A stretch of 64,000 nucleotides of DNA from Hemicentrotus pulcherrimus (taxonomy: Eukaryota; Echinodermata; Echinoidea; Camarodonta; Strongylocentrotidae). The notes beneath the pieces are model-generated. The model was given only the letters and a program-made list of their open reading frames with translations, was not told the origin of the DNA and ran no database searches. Shown here in pieces: positions 1 through 11,300 of the stretch. The stretch is from assembly GCA_003118195.1 (NCBI GenBank), contig BEXV01001444.1:1-64000 (forward strand), written 5' to 3'. The first letter of the stretch is position 1, and each line of letters begins with the position of its first letter. The position numbers and the translations under genes were made by a program.

Positions 1-669
1 TGTCTTTTATGACCATATAGCTCCGTTTAGTCTCATTTGAGAACACCTCCTATCGGCAGAGTCCAGCAGCCTAACATGTACGTTAGCCTATGGACTTCTA
101 CCCCCAAAAAAATCGTTAAAAATTCATTTTTTGTTTAAACGAAAAGCACATCCACCCGACGTACGTTATTACTAGCTCTTTCATTGGAACCCTCATGTCC
201 CATTGACTTTTGAAAGTTCATTCAACGTAATTTGATCAAAATTGGTCGCAAGCTCGCCATTGCCTATATAACACATGTACAACAAGTCGAACTTTGGACT
301 CAATTTACCACGCGATGGTAAGGTTATAAGTCAAGCACACGAAGGATAGGAAGCATGAATTATCATAGATCAGTTCAGATTTGTTCATTATGTCCATTTC
401 ATCCACCCCCCCCCCACAGTAATTTTTCCATTTAGTATAGGCAAGCATTTTGTCGAGTTAAGCAAAAATACGCATATTCATGAACACCATGCAATATTCG
501 ATTTTTAACAGAGGGGTGCAATATTGTGCACCACATCAAACTCCCCTGCTTTCAGTCATTTTTTTCATTCTATTTTGTAGTTTGGTAGGTTTATTTTAAT
601 AACTGTTTAATTATCAGATATCAATTATAGTTTAAAGATATGGAAATAATTCTTGTATTTTATATTTAG
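1..669. other. Left edge, no gene recognised
   Basis: AT-rich sequence in which I see no convincing exon on either strand. The minus-strand EGF gene may continue into it, but I could not place a further exon. A short C-run lies near 406-416. Confidence 0.4.
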
Positions 670-672
670 CAG

Positions 673-818
673 AGCAATCTCACATACAAAATCCGGACAA
701 AGTCACTATCAAGTGTCGTCTGATCCGCCGATTGCCGTCTGCTATATACGCGAACTAGCTACGTTTGTGCTGGCGAAAATGAGACAACCGGAGCAATATG
801 CGTTCCTGAGAGTTGTAG
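673..818 (+). other. Exon-like open segment, unassigned
   Basis: An open plus-strand segment lies between an acceptor-like TTTAGCAG and a donor-like TTGTAG/gtaatt. The frame reads through QVSSDPPIAVCYIRELATF and then LAKMRQPEQYAFLRVVG. I do not recognise the family. No partner exon was found and the neighbouring gene is on the other strand. It may be an orphan exon, a repeat fragment or chance. Confidence 0.2.
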
Positions 819-901
819 GTAATTTATTTATTTCCTTTTATGGCCGTTGGGTGTCTCTCTATAGCCTAGTGGGTTCTTTGGAAAGAATGTATCATGCTTA
901 C

Positions 902-994
902 AGTCACAGTGAGGAGTACTGAATCCTATAGGGCAGTCACATCCTACGAAGTATCCTTGATCAATGATTCTACGTCCTCCATTTTGACACAGCT
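902..994 (-). CDS. EGF-like exon
   Basis: Acceptor cttgcag precedes 994. The reading is E-LCQNGGRRIIDQGY, then FVGCDCPIGFSTPHCD, with five cysteines counting the one just past the donor. CDCPxGFSxPHC is the EGF C-terminal signature. The exon is 93 nt (phase 1 to 1) if the gtaagc donor is used. Without splicing the frame runs on to TAA at 828-830. Confidence 0.6.
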
Positions 995-3460
995 CTGCAA
1001 GACAGAAACAAAATACACACACATACATATTCATACGCACAAATGATCCCATATGTATGTATATAATTATATACATACAAGTTATAATTTGATTTGGAAT
1101 AAAAAGCCAATTTCGTGTGTAATGAAGTACAATTGGAGATTGATTTGACATGATTTGACTATGATGTTACGATTCCATATATTGTAATGCCGTTGCCAAG
1201 CAGCGCGCCATTTTAGCGTAATGCGCTCTTATTCATTAACAAAAAATGTACACTTGTTTGTAATTTGTAATTTTGAATTCACTATCTTACAAAATTAAAT
1301 GAAACCGGTTAGCGTGGATTGAATCTGTCAAAGATCTTCATTTCAAATGTTTGAGTTATATATATAACCCGTATACCTCTCTCTCTCTCTCTCTCTCTCT
1401 ACATATATATATATATATATATAGATTCATATGTTATATATTTTACTAAAGGCGTCATTGGAGGGACATTTGGAGTGAAAAATGAGTAAGGTTAGGGTTT
1501 GGATTTGTATGATATCCACTTAATGTACCATGTAGGGTTTTATATACTGATGCTTGTGGTAATATCTCGAAACTGTATGCTAGGCACTTCCAAAAGTGAA
1601 ATGAACAGTTCTGACATTTGCAAACGTTACTGTTTATAGCTCGAGTCATTCTAGTACAAAATGCACGTTTTACCTCCATTATCGTTTAGGTTGTGATGAG
1701 ATAATTTATTTTCTCATTAAAAAAAAGGTGTTAGTGTGTGTTAACTTCAGTTTAGTATACATCAATTCACATTTATTTATCATCAACCTGTCTCAACTGC
1801 TTCCAGACAGTTTGCAATGTAATTTGACGACAAGCATTCAAATTGATCTTTAAGGCACGTTTTACGAGGATTTAATATACATGTAGCGAGAAAAAAAGAA
1901 ATTACAAGTCTGCTTTACCCAGTGAGAGGCAGGTTATTTCATTAACAAATTCGCCACCTTCAATTCATCTTTTTACATTGTGAACCAGCAAAAATCGATT
2001 AAGATTTTCTACTTTTGTTCGGTGTGTTATTTTGCTTTGAGTACTTCCTTGTACACAGACATCATCCAAAGGCTTCCTCCTCCCTTTTGTTTCTGATTTG
2101 AAAAGAAGAACAGAATTATGTGAAACAAGTGACATTCATTCTATGAAGATTGCGAAGGAAACCTGATGTTTATATGTATTTGCTTTGTAAATATATGTTT
2201 ATACGTATATGCTTTGTAAATATAAGTTGATATGTAAATATGTATATATAAAAATTTTGGCTTCTCAAGTGTGGATCTATGTTGAGCCCAGATCGTCTTA
2301 TTACATTGTTAATAAGCTTCCAAACTATATGAGGCTATTTTCAAAAAGTTGAATTCTCAAAAGATTAATGATTGTATTTCCCCTTTGATTAAAAGGCAGA
2401 CGGGATCTGCCTTTTAATCAAAGGGGAAATACAATCATTAATCTTTTGTAAACAAAATTTCGTTATCAGAATTGGTTTCATATCCCCTTTTGAATGGTTT
2501 GAAATGCCATCACATTTTACATGCACTAAACTCATTATAATTTGAGAAAAAAATAGTTTTGCAATGATGTTCATTCTTTATGGGATGTAGTCTGCTTGGG
2601 CATTATTGGTTCATTATGTGACGTCTTTAAAACATCGTTATTTTCATGGCGAATCTCTCGTATATCCCAGATGCTATGGAGATGGTTGTATAAGTATTTT
2701 TTATAAATCACCCGATATGTAGTTGACCTAAAACTTGTACGATTGCCATCTGTTAGCCTTCCAGTTTCTTGTGATACATTAGTTGACATATTTGTGATTT
2801 TCTTTGAATTCTGTCTCTTTGTAGGTGTGGCCAATGTCTGAGAAAACGCCACTGGTCACGGCTTAAAGGATTGTAACCTCGTAGATATACTTAAAGATTA
2901 AAGACTATAAGCAGCCGTTTGTTCATTTTAAACACGGCTACATCCTACGAGACCGAGATACCATAAGACGTACAGCCAACAAGAACAACAGCCAAGAATA
3001 ACTTATTGACCGATATTGCTTTTTTCAATCTTCCCTCTGAAATTTCTTTATTTTATGCGTCTCTTAGGTTAATCGGGGCTGTCACTTTAATGATTCTCCT
3101 GGGTCTTTTTGTGGGAGATTTATTTCTTGCCTGTATTTCTTTTTGCATTTCTTTGTTTTATCAGTCGAAAGAGCTGTCAATCTTGTGGACCGTCTGTCTC
3201 GTGGATTGTTCTACCGGTGAATCTTTTGTCAATATCGGTCTCGTGGGCTGTCGGCATACTCAGAAATCGTAATGTGTTGGCATGTTTACACATTATAATG
3301 TGACGCACCCATTCTTGTGAACTTTTTCCCCGATCGTGTTATCCTCAAGTTCAACATCGAAAGGTATCATGGAAAAATAATGTGAAGAATGCTTACCAGT
3401 GAAGAGAACAAGGAAGCAAACCGAAATGACGACACGGAATATCATTGTATTTTTTGGCAT
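902..3460 (-). CDS. Secreted EGF-like gene, 5' part
   Basis: Two minus-strand exons fit together. The first encodes a signal peptide starting MPKNTMIFRVVISVCFLVLF and ends in phase 1 at a good donor (gtaagc). The second starts in phase 1 and encodes a short Cys-rich EGF-like stretch containing LCQNGG and GCDCPIGFSTPHC. EGF modules of this kind mediate protein contacts outside the cell. The EGF lacks the cysteine normally found just after the NGG motif, so it is atypical. The second exon may end at a donor at 896-901, with the gene continuing off the left edge, or read through to a stop at 828-830 and finish a mini-protein of roughly 75-80 residues. Phase agreement is the main evidence that the exons belong together. 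Confidence 0.55.
1378..1430. repeat. (CT)n then (TA)n microsatellite
   Basis: About eleven CT units are followed, after a short spacer, by about ten TA units. Confidence 0.9.
2358..2448. repeat. Perfect 43-bp inverted repeat, 5-nt loop
   Basis: Left arm 2358-2400 begins CAAAAGATTAATG and ends AAAAGGCAGA. Right arm 2406-2448 is its exact reverse complement, and the spacer is CGGGA. No target-site duplication is visible. It could form a very stable hairpin, or be a fold-back artefact of cloning or assembly. Confidence 0.9.
3397..3460 (-). CDS. Signal-peptide exon of the EGF-like gene
   Basis: ATG at 3460-3458 opens 21 codons plus one base. Two early basic residues (K3, R9) precede a hydrophobic core IFRVVISVCFLVLFT, which is typical of a secretory signal. 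The exon ends ACTG/gtaagc in phase 1, matching the EGF exon. Confidence 0.6.
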
Positions 3461-4799
3461 GATGTCTCATTACTATGGCAGCGCATGTGGCTGCGAATGA
3501 CAACTAAAATGTAAAGTGATGTAGCATGACAGCTCACAGCTTGAGATCCCCAAACAAACTTCTAATAATTATTATGAGCAAACATTACCCCTACATTTAA
3601 TGAATACAGGGGCCCTTTTTTCACAGAACGTTGGGTAACGCGACTTCCCGATCCTATCACATAAATAATGGTTATAGAAGCAGAATAGTTGAGTAATTGG
3701 TGTTTTGATGACCAATAACACGCATTATTGGGACATATAAAAGATGATAATGATCCACAGCACTTGCATGGCGCCATTAAAAAAAAATACGACTATCTAA
3801 TAATCGTGAAAAAAAATATATGTACCCCCAATGATAGACAGAGTTTAATAGTAAAGAATTTTTGTTCAGTTTTTTATATTTTATCTTGTTTTATATGTTA
3901 TGTTTTTATAGCGTTTTTTTTTTAATTGCCATTATCATGAACATCAATACTTGATCCTTAAAAGGCTACCAATGATATAGAAAGCTGCAAATGAGTAGAT
4001 AAATAAACAAATGAATTCATGTAAAACGATGACGCAAATGCCAATATGGAGAGAGAAACAAGATTATGAATGAACTTTCTTTCCCCTTCCAAATCCTAAC
4101 AATATTTGGAAATATAAATATAACATCCGGATCAGGTCATGAAACGGCGTACACCATTATTATGCTGTGAATGAAACAATCAATTGTGTTATGTGGTTGG
4201 TTATTATGTGTTTTACGAGATCTTAAAATCTTCATTGTTTAAAGAACTTTCTTACAGCTCGTCGAAGATTTTAAGCAATAAAAGGATCTAGACACAAATA
4301 TCTTTACATGGGACTATACAAACACCTTGCTGATTAAGCCACACATGATCTGATATTATGATATAAACGAGAATAACAATCATAATATCAATATANATAT
4401 ATATAAATACATTTGAATTGAAAATCGTGGAGGAACAATGTCTAACGAGATGCAAATTAAAAATAGTAGAAATTAACTTTACGCTACATGGAATACACAC
4501 TCCACGCCTCTTGCGCATTCCATATGGCGTTGCGAGATAATGTTTTTTTCTTTTGTACATTATATATTTATATATCATAGACAAATTATTTAAATGGGAT
4601 AATCCTCCGGCACGGCAGAATGAGAGTAATAATCAAAACAATTGAAATGATAGTCCTTGAGACTTCCTTGAAAGCTGAAAGAGAACAACTTAAAGGGAAT
4701 TGCGTTGTCATATTTTTTCTTCTTTTTAAAGAAAACGAATTGATTTCAAACGTAATAAACCATGGCAATATAGTGTAAATTTCAAGGGATATGGAGTTG
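3461..4799. other. Intergenic spacer
   Basis: No gene is recognised. The sequence is AT-rich, with a single N at 4396 inside a TA-rich stretch. The open frames here are short and without domain signatures. Confidence 0.4.
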
Positions 4800-5970
4800 A
4801 GAGCGTCCGGAGCTCTGTCCTCTTGACCCCGGCAGGGAAGCGTGCCTCTGGACCCCATCCGTATTATAGAAGTGGTACCCCAGACAATCTGCCAGGCTCA
4901 TCTGCCAGGCTTAGCAGTCAATGCAACAGAAAAAACCCACTTCAAGGAGGCTGCTCTACCCTCCATCAGAATGATGCATCCCCCTGTGGGTTCTTACATC
5001 ATATAAGCTTACTATAGCTTGGTTTTTACTTGCACTGGACTTAGCATATTTTACTGTAAATTAACAATTGCTTTGTCCACACACCGTTCCAGCAATTTAT
5101 GACACTCCTTGTACTTACTCGCCTCACCTACCATCCCAGTATAGCTTCCTGAGTGAGCTGCCAAAGGCATTACCCCACCAAGTACCAAGTACCAAGTACA
5201 ACGTTTTGCAGTATAAAGTTGTTTTTAGGAGAGAGCGTCACGGTGTTTCTATCGCTCAAGACAGCTATCTTGAAGGTTTGAATCGCTAAAACTCGAGAAC
5301 GTCCGAGGGCTCCGCCCTCAAGACCCCCTCGTCAACATGGGCACTTTAAGACGTGCCCCTGGACCCCACTTTTGTTATGCGCCTACAAAATAAAAAGTGA
5401 AAAAGAGACACGAGGGAAGAAGGTTTAAGGGAAGAAGATAGAGGGAGATGGGAAAAGGAGGGGGAGACAGAAGTAGACAGAGAGAGAGAGAGAGAGAGAC
5501 GGAGTGACGGAGAACGAGAGAGAAAAGGAAAAAACATGAAACTTATATTACACATACAGATTACAGATTTCCAAAGAGTTTGCTCGACATGGGCCTAGAA
5601 CAGTTTGAAAATTAATTGAATGATATAGTTTTTAAGGGAGAAAGAGAGATGATTTATATAATGAAATAATAATGGATCTGTGAATTTATAGGAGCAAAAC
5701 AACTTTTAGCGCTCGTGACCTTACGGCCATCTTAAAGGTTTTAAAATGAATCGTTAAAAACTGAAGAACTGAAGAATTTCTGGGCTCCCTAGCACAGGCT
5801 CTGCCCTGACAGGGGCTCTAAGGACCCCCAAATAACCTTAATGTTCTATAAAATTGTTGTTAGGAGATAGTGTGTGTTTTAATCTCTCAAGGCGGCCGCC
5901 TTGAAGGTTCTAGAACTTGAGAGCGTCCGGGGGCTCAGCCCCTGGACCCCTGCCTTGTCTCTGCAAACCG
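4800..5970. repeat. Three diverged copies of a GC-block repeat
   Basis: Copies near 5200-5340, 5695-5830 and 5840-5970 share the order TATAAA(G/A)TTGTT, AGGAGA, a 'CTTGAAGGTT' block, 'GAGAACGTCCG/GAGAGCGTCCG' and a GC-rich GGGCTCNGCCC..GACCCC end. A partial copy of the GC end lies near 4800-4855. This is a dispersed mobile repeat of unknown class. Confidence 0.6.
5471..5530. repeat. (GA)n-rich tract
   Basis: GAGA-rich simple sequence. The minus-strand Ser/Leu-rich frame across it is a by-product. Confidence 0.8.
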
Positions 5971-6961
5971 ACGGAGCCTACAGGTTTTTGGACCTCACCT
6001 GTATTATCTTATCTTATCTGTATTAGCTAGGGGCACGGGCCTCCACCCCTGGCAACAAAAAAGTAAAAAAGACCTTTAAAAAAAAGTTTGAGTGAAATGA
6101 AGCTTCATAATGTTATTTGGTAATTCAAGATAAAATCTGATGGATTTTGACAATCACTAGGCCTATTGAGATATAATTATGATGCAAAATAAGGGATTAA
6201 TAGCATACTTTGAGAAAAACAAACACACGGACCACCAGACACACACAAACAAAACGCTTAGCATGAATTTGATCGCAAAATTCTGCTCAGTCAACATGAG
6301 ACTTGAAGCTTTGACAATATAAAGCAAAACGGGTCGGGTGGGGGATAAGTGGTCAAGACCCCATTTTGAATCCAACGTGGATAAATAAATAAACAAAAAT
6401 GTTTTTGTTATTTTTGTTGTTGTGTTGTGTTTATTTTTATTTTTGTTTTATTTGTTTTGTTTCCTTTTGCTTTTGGGACTGTGCGAGCCCTAATTACAGG
6501 CTTTTAGTTCCACCCCTAATTCCATTATTTCAGTTTCTTCTAAGCTCCTTCATCTCATCTATAAACATACTAGTTATAATCAAATAGGATTTTACACAGC
6601 CCTGTATGAATCAAATTGCTTCCTTCATTAATAACTAAGAAAACGGAAATGTATAGAATGTTATACAGAACAAAATGCGAGAGGACCTTTCAATTTACAT
6701 CAAGGAGGTGCCAATTTATGTTTTGTTCATTCAAATCTCATAAGTTCGCTAACTTTTTCGTTTAATCAAACTTTCCTCAAATTTTCATTCATCCGTTTCT
6801 AGCATTGTCCTGCATTCCTTAAAACCAAGATAATAGCAAGGTGGACGATTTGCCCTCAATGTCAGACTGAAACTCACACGAAGTATTGAAAAGGTGCAAA
6901 AGAATAAAATAACATAATGCGTAAACACTGCATACACACGTGGTTTATCCTCAATCCTCAC

Positions 6962-7096
6962 ACTAGATTAGCCCAGAAATCAATCAGACATAGAGGGTCA
7001 GATGTATGGAATTCTTTACCTAATAATATTCAAAATATAAAATCAATATACTCCTTTAAAAGAGCACTCAAATGTATTATCATTTCACAGATGTAA
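6962..7096 (+). mobile_element. LINE remnant, end of reverse transcriptase ORF
   Basis: One frame reads TRLAQKSIRHRGSDVWNSLP and then SIYSFKRALKCII followed by a stop. The order IRHRGSxVWNSLP..SFKRALK is the usual extreme C-terminus of non-LTR retrotransposon ORF2. It is only the 3' end, as expected from 5' truncation. Confidence 0.6.
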
Positions 7097-7289
7097 GATA
7101 TTACTTACATTATATAATCTATACACTGTATATCAGTTCTAATTATATCGAACTTCATATTTTTTTTACTAGGCTTTACAAAATACTTCTTCTTTCTTTG
7201 TAAATAGTGTAAGTAGTTCACTACAAAACTTTAGGAATTTTATTTGTCATATATTATATATTGGAAAGGTGTTGTAACGATTCAATTTT

Positions 7290-7495
7290 TCATTATCATC
7301 ACCATCATCATCATAATCATCACCATCATCATCATCATCATCGTCCCCATCACCATCATCATCATCATCCCCATCACCATCATCATCATCATCATCGTTA
7401 TCATCCCCATCACTATCATCATCATCATAATCCCCATCACCTTCATCATCCCCATCACCATCATCATCGTCCCCATTACCATCATCACCAGCATT

Positions 7496-7530
<35 letters not shown>

Positions 7531-7532
7531 TA
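7290..7532. repeat. (ATC)n / CCCCATCACCATCATC minisatellite
   Basis: About 240 bp of CAT/ATC triplets interrupted by a recurring CCCCATCACC block. It yields His-rich, Ile-rich and Met-rich open frames in several phases; none is taken as a gene. Confidence 0.9.
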
Positions 7533-8262
7533 GTGTGAAGGTGAATGTTCGACCACTCAAAAGAATGAATGTGAAGTTGTTTTTTTAAACATGAAAGTCA
7601 TGGAAAATTAAAATAATATAAATTATACCCCAAAGTCATGAATAGTCATGGAAATGTATAATGGTGTATGCCGTGTGTGGCTATAACTACGGCAGTCCTG
7701 CAGTTTGATCAAACAGTGGGCATGGTATTCAAACACCGCTTGGATCCCGCAACCCATACCAAAATAATAATTATTTTGTGATGGAAAAGGGCCAAAATGG
7801 GTCATTAAAGTCATGGAAGGTCATGAAATTCCGTTCTCAAATTTCTGTGGAACTCTAGTTTTAACATTATTACGACAAGCGTGTATATTCGTATTTTTGT
7901 TATTTTTTTTTGTCTTGGACTCTGAAATAATATAGCTCTAATACTTCAATGAGGTGATCAAAAATACAACCGCCTCTTTTATCCTAAAGGTCAATCACTC
8001 TAAAGCCTATAGGTCAAGTCAAATATTGCCCAAGTACCTCAAATAGACTATCGTATTACGAGACATCCATGTTTGTTCTGACGCCATAAACAAACGGGGT
8101 GCAACAAGATTGTGAAGTACCCTATACAAGTTTGTGAAGGGTGCTGCATTCATTGACCGGCATCACCAATATAGACTTAACTCGTGGATAAATGGATAAC
8201 AGATGGATTAATTAAGATCATCATCATTCCAAAGTTGGGACGCAAATCGAAGGAGACAGAAA
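7533..8262. other. Upstream flank of the CCP gene
   Basis: A dispersed repeat with 'AAAGTCATGGAAGGTCATGAAATT' character spans about 7590-7860. No TATA box or other promoter element can be assigned with confidence before the ATG at 8263. Confidence 0.35.
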
Positions 8263-8308
8263 ATGGAGCTTGAGCCGTACATTATTTTTGTCATTTCTAC
8301 TGTAGTAG
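8263..8308 (+). CDS. CCP gene exon 1: signal peptide
   Basis: ATG GAG CTT opens MELEPYIIFVISTVVG. The exon ends in phase 1 at GTAG/gtaaga. It gives the hydrophobic core of the signal peptide, completed by MAWGQ from the next exon. No other in-frame ATG lies nearby upstream. Confidence 0.75.
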
Positions 8309-11300
8309 GTAAGAAATTTGTTGTTGATTCTTATATTTGATGTTGGTATAATTTGTATAATTTTTTCCTTTTTTGTTGGTTCTTCTTCAAATTAGCCTAA
8401 AACACGACTGCTTTCTGTCTGGTAAACGCCATTGGTAAATTTTCAGCTCTATACGGACAATTGATACGTTTATATGTGTCTTCCTACCTAAAAGGAAACA
8501 CATACAAAGGCATTTTGCATTACGCTGAAATGTATACTTGGGAACTTTCTCACATAATACTTTAACAACGATGTTTTTTTTTTGTTCTTCTTAATAACCT
8601 AAAGATTGAACGACATTTGCTGAGTAGATCTATTTGAGACACGCTCATATAGACATTTTATATAAATTTGTTACTTAAATTCGTTAGTGAAAATTACATT
8701 TTAATGTAACATACTTATTTGTTAGATTGCATTTTACGTCTTTATTATAAACATCGTTAGAGCGTGACCTAGATCATATAGGTTTGAATAGATTAATAAT
8801 AATTATGTCTTTTACAACTTTTTCATATTCTAGCCTATTATTAAAGTTATGATCAAACTAATGCTGATAAGAAAACAAACAAAAAGCTTTAGGTTTTTGG
8901 GAACATTGTAAAACAATGGAAAAGGAATAAAAAAGAAAATTTGAAATATATGAAATCGACTTATGTATGTGTAATTTAGGGAATTGTCAAAACGAGATTA
9001 ATCATATCAACACGTTTAACAATATGCTAAAGAGGAAGGGTGGTTGTGGCCAAGAAGGCCATATAACTGATATAAGAGAGGTATTATTTCATTATTTTGT
9101 GATAGCCTCATGCTCAATGTATTTTCTTTTGATGAAATTTAAGTTACTCAATAAATGCATTATTCTTCACATGATGTAACTTAACTTTATATTTATCGTA
9201 GGAATGGCATGGGGACAGACATGTGCACCAAACGGTAAGGGCACTTTAAAACAATATTAAAGGGGAAGTCCTCCCTGATATTAAGTTGGTTTTGACAGAA
9301 GCAGAAAAGTGAGAGAGAGAGAAACAGGTTAGTGAAAGTTTGAGCACAAACCGATTAAAAATAAGAAAGTTATTAATTTGTGAAGGCGCAATCAATCAAT
9401 CAAACACAAATTAGCTACTCTGTGACTTGTCTTGCGTGCTCCCCTCCCATTTGCATTGTGCTAACAAACTTTAAACAATTTATATTTTCCCTTTCAAAAA
9501 AATCATATACTATACAGTCACCCTTTATATAACTATTGCAAATGTATTTTTATACAACCCTTGCATATATGAGACAAATCTATTCCGGCATATAAATAAC
9601 TAAGAGAAATTTATGTACAGAGAAAATTGGAGAGGAGCTCGCATGATACGTCAACATGTTTCACTGATGACAACTTTAAACAATCATAACTTTCCTATTT
9701 TAATTAGATTTTGATCAAACTTTCACTAATTTGTTTTTCTCCTTTTTTTTTCTTTGATTAAAACCAACTTAACATCACGGTGGACCTCCAAACACTCTTT
9801 TTATATTTGCATAGGGAAAGTAAAGAACCTAGACATGATGCTGTTAATTGTTTCATTCATTAATAATACATTGTATATGCAAGACATGAATAGGGCATGC
9901 ATCGTAGTTCATCGTAACTCCGTCAACCTCAGACAACTTGTATTGTTTTTGTTGTTGTTGTTGTTGTTGGTTAGTTGCATTTTTTTGCGTTCAGTCAAAC
10001 TTGACTATTTCATTTACGCCTTGTCGGGTTCTTGAGTTCTAGTAGTCGAGTCGTAATAGTTCCTAGCTTGGAAACTTTGTGCGCCTGTGCTTCTCTGGTC
10101 TATTGCTCGAGATGTATCGTCCTGGCCAACCCTGCTACGTATATTGATCGAGCGTATCAATCCTTCGGATCTAGGCCACTCACAGATACACAAGGCTACT
10201 TCATAAACCTTGAGCGCTATCCATTGAAATGGGCGTACATTACATTACGTCATCCGAACGTGATTTCTATTGAATGTACAAAAGGATAATGAAATTGCCC
10301 TTGTGATGATTTGTCGAAAATATTTGCGATCTTATTTTTATTCATATCATTCATACTCATCTTATTTTAAAAAGGTTAATATTATAGTGCATGCAATGTT
10401 TGTGGGGATCATGACCTTTGAAATGTCTTTTGTTTGTTTGTTTGTTTGTTTGTTTTGGTTTTATATCTTTGTTTTTCGTTTTTAGCTGATTCAGTTTGTT
10501 TAAATATGCAAAATGGTCCTCTAATAATGGTCATTCATCCCGTACAAATAAAAAAACCTTTGGCTCCCAAAGATTTGTCAGAATTGGTACCATTTATCAG
10601 AGGTTCAATTACATATCAAATTCATAAGCCTTTATTTTTAATGCATTCCGTATAGGTGTCAGTTAAACATTTTTTTAAATATAGATGAATGACTCGTCAT
10701 GTATGCTGTTTGTGATTGCTTTAGATGGACTTGTTCAAATTGAGTCGTTGATTGGTTTACACTTAAGATTAAAACTTTCGATGACGAGATAGCAGGAATG
10801 TGTCATACTTTCATTTCATACAGATAGTCTGACTTTCAGGACTTATCACTTGAATCAGGATAGAAATACTCATATATTTCGTTGTTGTTGTTGTTGTGTT
10901 TTGTTGCTATCAACATGTTCGCCGCTTTTAAATTTGGCCCTCGGACATAGGCGTACACAGGGGTGCAGTCCTAAAGAATGTTTCCTTTACCATGTTCGGG
11001 AAACTCTCCCGATGCTTTTTTAAAAATAAAACTAAAGCTACCAGGCTAGCTGGAAATCATAACGTCTGTGAGTCAGTCTATCTTTTTTAAATCCCTGTTT
11101 GTCACACCAACGCCTTTGGTGACAGTGTTGAAATTATTCCTAAACAGGATATCGCGTTGCCTTAACCCGTTGACTACTGAAATGTATAGGTCCAATAAGC
11201 TTAACACATCTACCACCAGGTTCCCGTAAGCAAAGGGTTAATATAATTGTTACAATGGGCTTCGGGTTGACTTTTGTTAATAACTAAACGAACATTTCCA

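Larger units (their letters stand above)
995..3396. other. Intron of the EGF-like gene
   Basis: AT-rich intron with CT and TA microsatellites near 1378-1430 and a long perfect palindrome at 2358-2448 (listed separately). Open frames at 2571-2852 (minus) and 3006-3303 (plus) have no domain signature. Confidence 0.45.

Noticed and set aside
4823..5289. Open frames in the GC-block repeat region
   Set aside because: They follow diverged repeat copies and show no domain or splice context.
7244..7588. His-rich, Ile-rich and Met-rich frames
   Set aside because: All are translations of the ATC microsatellite in different phases.
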